In this document: positions 57,056 to 64,000 of the stretch, in pieces
Layout of the letters: each line of letters starts with the position of its first letter
Numbering within the stretch: position 1 is the first letter of the stretch
From: Cricetomys ansorgei
Lineage: Eukaryota > Chordata > Mammalia > Rodentia > Nesomyidae
DNA: 64,000 nucleotides
NCBI GenBank assembly: GCA_026225945.1
Contig: JAMJFZ010003581.1
Span: 11,057,501 to 11,121,500, forward strand
Direction: 5' to 3'
Program-made: the position numbers and the translations under genes
The notes under the pieces: generated by a model
Database searches by the model: none
What the model saw: only the letters and a program-made list of their open reading frames with translations
What the model was told of the DNA's origin: nothing

Positions 57056-57245
57056 CTGTTGGGATCGGTGAAAAAAAAGGAGAGGTTAGCCTACAGAACA
57101 GATCTGCCAAACTGGCTTCTGTGGAACCTCCCTGGAGCCTGAGAAATGGCATCATCCGTGAATCCCCAAGGCCACACTTCCGCCAGGTAATAAGACTCCA
57201 TTTCCAGCAGTAATTGAGGCTGCCTTCAAGGCAAACCGAGTGAGG

Positions 57246-57402
57246 GCTTCAGTTTGTTTTTGTTCTGAGGTAGGGCTTCAGACACCAGAGGCTGGATTCA
57301 AACTTAATACAGTCTAGGATGAACCTGAATTGAGGATCCTCCTGGCTCTACTCACCAAGGGCTTGAATGACAGGAGTATGTCGCTATACCCAGCTTATGT
57401 GG
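57246..57402 (-). mobile_element. Diverged B1-type SINE
   Basis: TTTGTTCTGAGGTAGGGCTT, CCAGAGGCTGGATTCAAACT, GAGGATCCTCCTGGCTCTAC and AATGACAGGAGTATGTCGC keep an inverted B1-like order with heavy change. Confidence 0.55.
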
Positions 57403-57504
57403 CTCTGGACTGAGTGTACCTGACGCATATTAGACAGGAAGTGCATACATACAACCCTGGTAGGGACTAGGTTTTGAATCTAGATCATAGGAGATTACAG
57501 TTAC

Positions 57505-58118
57505 TGTTAGACCTGGACGGGTCTTTCTGAGGGAAAGGCTTCCACCATGGAAGAGCCATGGGCCTTTGGGACTCAAAAGGGACTCGCCCCCACCCTGGTC
57601 CCTGGGAAAAACTGCAAAAGTCCCTTCCCTGAACCAAATGGCAGACTAACAGGAGCCAGGATATACCTGCCAAATGGGGCTTAGATAACTTGAAAAAGGA
57701 CCCCAACTCTGAGGGCAACCAATCTGAGAAAAGAAGCAGGGCAGGAGCGGCCCCTACCTTATCTGGCCAGATGGCCTGGGGGCCATAAACCAAAGGTCTT
57801 GACTTTGATGGCTAACCAGATATAGCTTAAGAATGTGGACAGTTAGCCCCTTGAGCATAAACCAATCAAAACTAAACATTTGTGAACTGCATTTCTGTTC
57901 CCCAATTAGAAACCAGGCTACCTCACCTATGTTAAAACCCCCCTTACTGTCTATAAAAAAGCCAGCAAGCCTTTCTTCAGGGTCGGCCATTCCAGCTGGT
58001 GCCTGACCCCAGCATGCTGGTTTGCTCTGCAGAATAAAGACTCCTTGTTTTTACATCAGACCTGGATTCCTGGTGAAACTTTGAGAGTCAAAGGGGTTCC
58101 AGAGTCCTGGGCATTACA
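57505..58118 (+). mobile_element. Complete solitary LTR (ERV1-like), with 5-bp target duplication
   Basis: The element begins TGTTAGACC and ends GGGCATTACA (TG...CA termini) and is flanked on both sides by GTTAC (57500-57504 and 58119-58123). Internally it has a CCAAT box (AAACCAATCAAAAC near 57860), a TATA box (CTATAAAAAAGCC near 57950) and a poly(A) signal (AGAATAAAGACTCC near 58032) in correct order and spacing. No internal viral sequence remains, so it arose by recombination between two LTRs. It lies in antisense orientation to Rftn1, 450 bp upstream of exon A. The gammaretrovirus-like class is inferred from layout and target-site length. Confidence 0.9.
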
Positions 58119-58933
58119 GTTACTTGAATTAATTTGCATTGTTAAGCATCTAGAAGAAGGATACTTCTAGAAATGCGTACAAATAAGTGTTTGCAAAGTA
58201 AATGCAAAAATTGGTCTTATTAAAAAAGAAAAAAGATTTATAAAAAGAAAAAACATTTCTCTAATTCCAGGAACCTTTTACATCCCTGAACTTGCTATTT
58301 ATAAACTGCAGGAGAGTTTCCTGGGGCCAAACCCATAATACTCAATCAAGTACATCAAGTACATTGATATGTAAAAATAAATATGTTCCCGTAAATGGGA
58401 GTTCCTGCCTGGAGTAGCAGGGTGGCTCAATCAGCCAGGCAGGCCCTGGGTGTGAAGCTTGGAGCTCTCCGCTTTCATTTACAGCCCAGAAATCAATAAT
58501 CACTACCACCCTGCCACTGATTTGCACCCGCTGTTCCTGCTGCCAGCCACGGTTAGTGGGAACCACTGCCAGGGGCAAATACCTCGAATTTCCATCCACA
58601 CTGGAAAGTCTATTTTTGCACTATTAATTTAGTCAAGCTATTGGAGCTGGCCCAGTTTAGGAAGCTTTGCTTCCATAGGCTGGTTAGGAATATACATTGG
58701 CTGCCAAAAAATAAAATAATAAAAAAAAACATCGTTTGAAGTGATAAGAAAATCCCCACAGTCTTTCAAACAGAAAATTTAAAGGTCATTAACAATGGTT
58801 GGCATTAGGAAGAAGGACAAAGCATCCACGTGATCTAGGGATCTAGACACGGAACACCTACGCTTCAACTCTGGGATGTAGGCTCCCACATTTCAGGAGT
58901 GTGCCACTTGGGTGGTATCTAAATGCTAGCCGG

Positions 58934-58984
58934 TGTGTGTGTGTGAGTGTGTGTGCGCGTGTGCGCGCGTGTGCAGGTGTGTGT
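58934..58984. repeat. Imperfect (GT)n tract
   Basis: A GT-rich run with GC interruptions (GTGTGTGCGCGTGTGCGCGC). Alternating purine-pyrimidine sequence of this kind can adopt Z-DNA. Confidence 0.85.
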
Positions 58985-59029
58985 CTGCGCATCTGCACGC
59001 ATGCAGGCCCTTCGGCTTCTCCTTTATTG

Positions 59030-59252
59030 CTTTCTGCCTATTGCCTTGAGACAGGATCTCTCGCTAAGCTTGCTATTCGGGCCAGCCTGGATGACCCGTG
59101 AACTCCAGGCTCCGCCTGTCTCCATCCCACAATGGTGGTCACAGGCATGCACAGCCATATCTGGCCTTTTGCAGGAGTTCTGGGGATGCAAACTCAAGTC
59201 CTCATGTTTGTACAGTAAGCACTCTTTCCAGGGTTCCAACCCTACATTCTTT
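59030..59252 (-). mobile_element. B4/RSINE-type SINE
   Basis: TTGAGACAGGATCTCTCGCT, GGCCAGCCTGGATGACCCGT, GTCACAGGCATGCACAGCCA and CAAACTCAAGTCCTCATGTT, with AGTAAGCACTCTTTCCAGGG, form the inverted B1-like plus tRNA-like composite. Confidence 0.75.
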
Positions 59253-60328
59253 GTTTTTGTTTTTTTTTTTTTAAACTGGCTCACGTTCCTTCTTTAAATA
59301 CATGTATTTCAGAAGAGAGTTTGCTTCTTGACCACAGAGGCAATCCATTCCTGCTTGCCACATAGACATACAGGGACGGGAGGTAACAGCAGCAAGCAAG
59401 TGCATCCCCCTAACGCTGGAAAAGTTTGTCAGGCAGGAGCAGAGCTCTAGCACAAAGGAAATCTCCCAGCTGCCCAAGTGGGCAAGCACCACTGAGGTCA
59501 CGAGACCTACTGTCACCAACAGGTGAACCAACAGGGAGTTTCATCAAGCTATCGCACCCAACAGAACCAGTGTCTGTTTGGGAAACTGTCACCTGAATTG
59601 TATACATCATCCCCACACCAGCCACCTACCTGACCCAAGACACTGTTATCTATCCCAGAAACTATTCCGAAACAATAAATTAGTGCACGCATATCCAATC
59701 ACCAGACTATGCCATGGTGATGAAGTGCAAACTTAAAGAATGGGGTGACACAGGAAGTCTGTGCTATGAGGAAAAAAGCCAGGAATTGAGGCCAGGACAG
59801 GAATAAGCTGGGCGATCAGGGGGTCTTCCAGTCCTATGTGTCTAACGTTCAATAAAAGCAGCAACTGCTAGGAAGGGGACAAGCCTGCTCTGGTGGACCT
59901 TTGTTTTCACTGGGTCCTTGTTAAGTAGACCACCCCTGCGCCTCCCACGTGTGGGTCGTCAATGCTCCTCTAACACGCATCCTATGGATTAGCTGATGTG
60001 CGTAGGCTGAGCTCACCGAGAAGCTGGCTCTCGAAGCAGGTCTGCCTGCCCCCATTTGAGATCCAAGCACTTTTGTATCGTGTCCCCCCAGAACACTTAT
60101 GTGGGAATGGGCTCCCCTCCCAATGTAGTGACAGGTAAGAAAGAACAGCAATAGAGCTGGGTCCCTGACTCTTGTTTATCTGGTGACATGGAAGTGCCAA
60201 CAGCAGGAAGGAAGAGCCAGTTCAGCCATGAAAAGCTCATCCACGGAGGGGAAGCTCAGGTGGAACTCTAGGTGCCTGCTTCAACTTCCCCAACCTATTC
60301 AGCTGGATGTTGTGAGCATCTGGTCTTG

Positions 60329-60350
60329 CTGTCTGTCTGTCTGTCTGTCT
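60329..60350. repeat. (CTGT)5 microsatellite
   Basis: Five tandem CTGT units, perfect. Confidence 0.9.
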
Positions 60351-60622
60351 ACCTAGCATCTACTTGCTATTTATTCTTTTGCTTTTGCTTTCCATATACT
60401 TATTAAACTCACTCATTCAAAACCAAAAACATATAGCTATCGTAGAACAATCTGCAGTCTCTAGCAACAAGGATTGATGCTGGAGAGAGATCAGGGCTGG
60501 GAATGAGGAGACAACCAAACAAGAGCCATTTTAACGTGTAGGTGTTACCACAGGGTAGCTGGGGCCTCACCAGGGACCCAGGACCGCTGAGCAGACCTCA
60601 CCTCAGATGCATCCATTTAAGG

Positions 60623-60838
60623 CAGTGCTTCCCAACCTTCCTGACACTGCGACCCTTAATACAGTCCCTCAGGTTGTGGTGACCTCCAACCATAAAATTA
60701 CTCTCATTCCTATTTTATCACTGTAATTCTGCTACTGTTGTGAATCTTAACGTAAATATCTGATATGCAGATGGTCTTCGGTGACCCCTGTGAAAGGGGG
60801 GGAAGGTTGTGTTGTGACCCACAGGTTGAGAACTGCTA
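60623..60838 (+). mobile_element. URR1-like non-autonomous hAT DNA transposon
   Basis: Begins CAGTGCTTCCCAACCTTCC and ends GGTTGAGAACTGCT. The interior has CTCCAACCATAAAATTAC, AATATCTGATATGCAGATGG and GACCCACAGG. Flanking 8-mers CATTTAAG and CATTCAGG agree at 6 of 8 positions, a plausible decayed 8-bp target duplication. Confidence 0.88.
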
Positions 60839-63219
60839 CATTCAGGACAATCCAATGGAGGCAGCCATCTGATGGATTGAGAGTCACCCCTGGACCATCA
60901 CTGGCCTGAACTGCAACGCGTTTGGTCCAGAGCACAGACCCTGTCGTCCGTTACAATCAAGCACAGGTGCAACAAGAGTGAGAACTCAGAACTGCTGCCT
61001 GGGAGAAGCGGGGGAATTTGGATGTGGTCACATCTGGTAGCACTTGAACACACAGAAGGAGCTTCCCTCCCCACTCACACGGTGCAATAAAAACACCACA
61101 TCTCCCAGTGCATAACACAACAGAACAGGGGCACGGCTGAAATGAGAAGAGAGGGGCCTGGTGGTGGAGGGAGGGAGAGACTGCAGCATCTAAGCTGCCG
61201 GGCTCTGCCCTCCCCAGAAGGTGGGCTGAAGCCAGAGACAGGAAGGAAAGGGAAATGCCATGTGAGGAAGCCACAGAAGTGTTAGCCGTGACAAGGTATT
61301 GGGAGAGGCCCGATTTCAGACACACAACCCTCTAGTCAGCGCTCCCACTCACATGGAAACGAGTCAAGAGGAACGCTTCCATGCCCTCACTGCCCCCAGC
61401 TTGCAACATACTTCCTATGTAAGCAAGAACCAAGGATCCCGTAGAGGAGTCCCAAGTTTGTCTACACTTTCTCAGCTGCTCTATGACTCCACCATGACCC
61501 CAGCTGGAAGCTTTATCCAGACGTGGGAAAGTCCCAAAGGAAGGTACTGTTCCTGAGAATGGCTGGTGGAGTAAGCTCGCAGTGCACCCCAGGAGCATCG
61601 GACTGCCTTCCTGTCCTCCTTCCCTGTGACAAGGACCCGGTATTTCATTTAGAGTCCTTGTACCACGGTAGGTGCCCTGCGTGTTTGTGACTGACCTGAG
61701 CAGGAGTGGACGACATGGAGATCCGGACCGGGAAGCAGCCAAGCACAGCTGGGCTGATGGTCCTCACCATGCCATAGAGCAGTGGGCAAAGAAGAGGTAT
61801 TCAGCTGAGTGTTGAGCTATAGTTCAGCTGGAAGCCTGCAGCTTCTCTGCAGTTATGGAACCAAAGAGCCGGAACCTGTGAATGAGCCACAGGGGCCGGT
61901 TGGGTTCCAGCATCCAAGGAGAGCTCTGGTTTTAGGAAACAGAATTGAAAGTTGAATCTGAATGGTGGACATCAAGATCCCGACTTGAGGGGTCATTCTG
62001 AATTGGAAGAATCAGGAAAAGCTGGTCAGCGATCACCCTTCGCTGGATGTCAGGAACTCAGATGAGAAACTTCCATTAAGGCGGGGGCTGTCAGTGCAGT
62101 GGTGAGCAGGGTCCATGAAATCCCTAACTCTATGGAAGGCTGCTTTATACTTCTCTCAGGCACTGGTGCTAGCACTTTTCGGTGACCGTGGCCACCTGAC
62201 ATGACGGGGAAGGTCAGGAACAGTGCCCGTGAAGCAGCGGCCACTGGTAATCACGGGCACCAAAGCGGATCCAGGTACAGGCACCGCAGTGAGGCTCCTT
62301 AAAACCACATGCGACTCTCAGCTTCCATGGGATGCTCCGTGTCCATCCCACAGGGCCACATCTAGCTCTCAGAATCCCAGTTAGCAGGCGGCAAAGCCTA
62401 GAGTCTCTTAAACATCTCAAACCCTGGGCTCCTGCCCAAAGTTAGCAAGAGGTTAATTTACTAGAACACGAAGTAGCTGCTGGTGGCCACCGTTGGGGAT
62501 GTTTGTTCACAGACTCAGTGAGAGGCTGGGAAGGTGGCAGCACGTGGCACAAGCGGAGCGCCAAGGCTTAGCTGACCCTCCCACCCTCCCCTCCATGAGC
62601 TTGGGGAAGGGAAACACAGCAGAAAAGCTTCAAGCCTCAATTCCGACTGCCTAGGAGGCTCCCGAGCAGAGTCCTTAGCCAGGAAGTTGCCTGACACACC
62701 GTCACCGCTCCAGCTGGCACACCTGGTGCTTCTTGCTTCTCGAGCAAAGGTCTATGGGGGTCCTGGGGCTGCACTGCACGGGGACAGCCTTTCAAGAGGA
62801 AGTCTCCAGAGACAAGAAGTCCAAGTCGATGATCAAGAAGAACGAGGAGGGTGTAACTCCTGAACCACGTTGCAGGGGTGGGGTCAATGCACCTGCTCTC
62901 CCCGCAGCCTTTTAAAGAACAGTGTGAAGGGGCCCTGACCGGATCTACCCCTAGCTGCCTCCTACATAGGAAACAAGTTAACAGAGGATGAGGGGCAAGG
63001 AGGTGGTGCCCTCTGGATTCTTTGTTAACTGTCTTGCTGTGACTGCTCACCTGGCAGCAAGAGGCTCAGAACGTTTCAACTTCCTTACTGAGGGCAGAAG
63101 GAGAGAAAAGGAGCACTGAGCAGGCTCCGAGTGGCGAGGCCAGGGTTGGGTGCTGTGTGTCTCCAGGGCAGGGCAGTGAGCAGGTGCCCCAGGGAAGGAA
63201 GCAGCTGAACTCCGTAGGA

Positions 63220-63429
63220 CAGCAGTTCTCAACCTTCCTAACGCTGCAACCCTTTACTACAGTCCCTCGTGTTGTGGTATGGACCCCCAACCATAAAATT
63301 ATTTTTGTTGCTACTGTTATTAATGTAAAGTAAATATCTGATAGGCAGATGGTCTTAGGCAGCCCTGTGAAAGGGCTATTCGATCCCCTCCCCCTAAAGT
63401 GGTCGGGACCCACAGGTTGAGAACCGCTG
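63220..63429 (+). mobile_element. URR1-like non-autonomous hAT DNA transposon
   Basis: Begins CAGCAGTTCTCAACCTTCCT and ends GGTTGAGAACCGCTG. It contains CCCCCAACCATAAAATTATT and AAATATCTGATAGGCAGATG. It is the least diverged of the four copies in the window. Confidence 0.92.
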
Positions 63430-63514
63430 ACCTAGAAAAAGGCTCAGGAGAGAAGCTGGGGTCAGGTGAGGACTATGACCTGTGGAGACAGAGTCCGCCG
63501 ATGTCCAGCCTTCA

Positions 63515-63625
63515 GCAATGGAACTTTCCTCATCCGTGGGTGGGTGTCACATCGCATCTCCTGTCACAGTTGTGGTGAGAAGTACTGGAGATAGCACCTG
63601 GGGAAAACTGGACCAGTGCCCTCCA
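63515..63625 (+). mobile_element. Possible MIR fragment
   Basis: AACTTTCCTCATCCGTGGGT, AGTTGTGGTGAGAAGTACTG and GAGATAGCACCTGGGGAAAA follow the MIR 3' core order. Confidence 0.55.
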
Positions 63626-63885
63626 CTAGAAACTGTGTTTACCAAGTGATTTAAAAAAAAAGCCAGAGAGGGAAACAGACTGTCTGTGAGTTCCTTGCAA
63701 GGCAGAGCCTAGATTACATGTATGGGGGGAGGTAGCTTTCTACCTAGTGAGACAAAAATGGACTGTGTGTCCCAAGTCCCCGGCCTATCACCAGCTGGAA
63801 ATCCCACCTCCCCCTCACAGCTGGCTGAGGCCTTCATGACACATTAACCTGTTGTAGAAGTTTATTTCCAGTTACCTTTAAAATG

Positions 63886-63902
63886 TTTTTTTTTTTTTTT
63901 TT
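63886..63902. repeat. Poly(T) tract
   Basis: A run of about 16-17 T with no recognisable SINE body beside it. Confidence 0.85.
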
Positions 63903-64000
63903 GGTGCACTGTTGGGGGAGGGGCTGCTTAGGCCTTGGCATTTGTATGGTCTGCAGGTGTTGGCTTTAAAAGTTGTCTGATTGCTCATGATCTGAGTGTG

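Larger units (their letters stand above)
57056..64000 (-). other. Rftn1: Rftn1 intron upstream of exon A (partial)
   Basis: Phase-1 intron sequence ending in CCCAACAG before exon A. The exon expected upstream, encoding the Ser/Glu-rich raftlin middle region, was not found up to 64000. Contents: a diverged B1 (57246), a complete solitary LTR (57505-58118), a GT-rich tract (58934), a B4-like SINE (59030), two URR1-like elements (60623, 63220) and a possible MIR (63515). Stretches without a nameable feature: 58124-58930, 59255-60320 and 60840-63215. Confidence 0.85.

Noticed and set aside
56715..57071. 118-residue plus-strand open frame overlapping exon A
   Set aside because: It is the antisense shadow of a strongly coding exon; the minus frame matches raftlin and has proper splice sites, while the plus frame resembles nothing I know.
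1..64000. CRISPR arrays, bacterial-type operons, riboswitches or other compact multi-gene systems
   Set aside because: The sequence is intron-rich rodent DNA with spliced exons and SINEs. No evenly spaced repeat-spacer arrays or close-packed genes exist.
57075..64000. Search for the preceding raftlin exon (Ser/Glu-rich middle region)
   Set aside because: Minus-strand frames here (for example 60957-61325, 61332-61742, 62637-63050) do not resemble raftlin and lack matching phase-1 donors in context, so the exon is inferred to lie beyond 64000.

Overview
The window is one internal piece of a single mammalian gene. Four short exons on the minus strand match vertebrate raftlin (Rftn1, the lipid-raft linking protein) in order, in reading frame and at GT-AG splice junctions. 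In transcription order they lie at 57055-56852, 44972-44857, 11229-11126 and 9105-9024. Together they encode about 169 residues from the middle to C-terminal half of the protein. The first and last exons are not here, so the transcription start, the N-terminal acylation site and the 3' UTR lie outside (start side beyond 64000, end side before 1). No second protein-coding gene, functional RNA gene, CRISPR array or operon-like system was found.

The host is a rodent, most likely a muroid (mouse/rat/hamster group). The introns carry B1, B2/B3-like, B4-like (B1+ID) and ID-like SINEs and URR1-like hAT elements, and the raftlin residues are rodent-like. The exact species cannot be told from the sequence alone.

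Layout. 1-9023: intron after the last exon in the window, with MaLR-like LTR pieces, a MIR, a (CTG)15 tract, two hAT copies and several SINEs. 9106-11125: short 2 kb intron. 11230-44856: 33.6 kb intron, the most element-rich part. It holds three copies of one LTR family (11969, 20377, 40551), a decayed gammaretrovirus-like (ERV1) provirus at about 15.37-20.27 kb, a direct-repeat-bounded LTR element at 33.48-35.68 kb, an old LINE-1 3' fragment near 29 kb, further LTR-like segments and many SINEs. 44973-56851: 11.9 kb intron with old L1, a Tigger-type DNA transposon and SINEs. 57056-64000: partial intron with a complete 614-bp solitary LTR bounded by a perfect 5-bp target duplication, plus two hAT copies.

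The coding parts act together only as successive exons of raftlin. Everything else is intronic: mobile-element relics, simple repeats and a few element-free blocks that could be regulatory. The points most worth checking are the intact antisense solitary LTR 450 bp from an exon, a 27-nt match to the 5' end of U2 snRNA, the paired-LTR ERV relic, and an AT-rich block with a perfect octamer motif near one exon.
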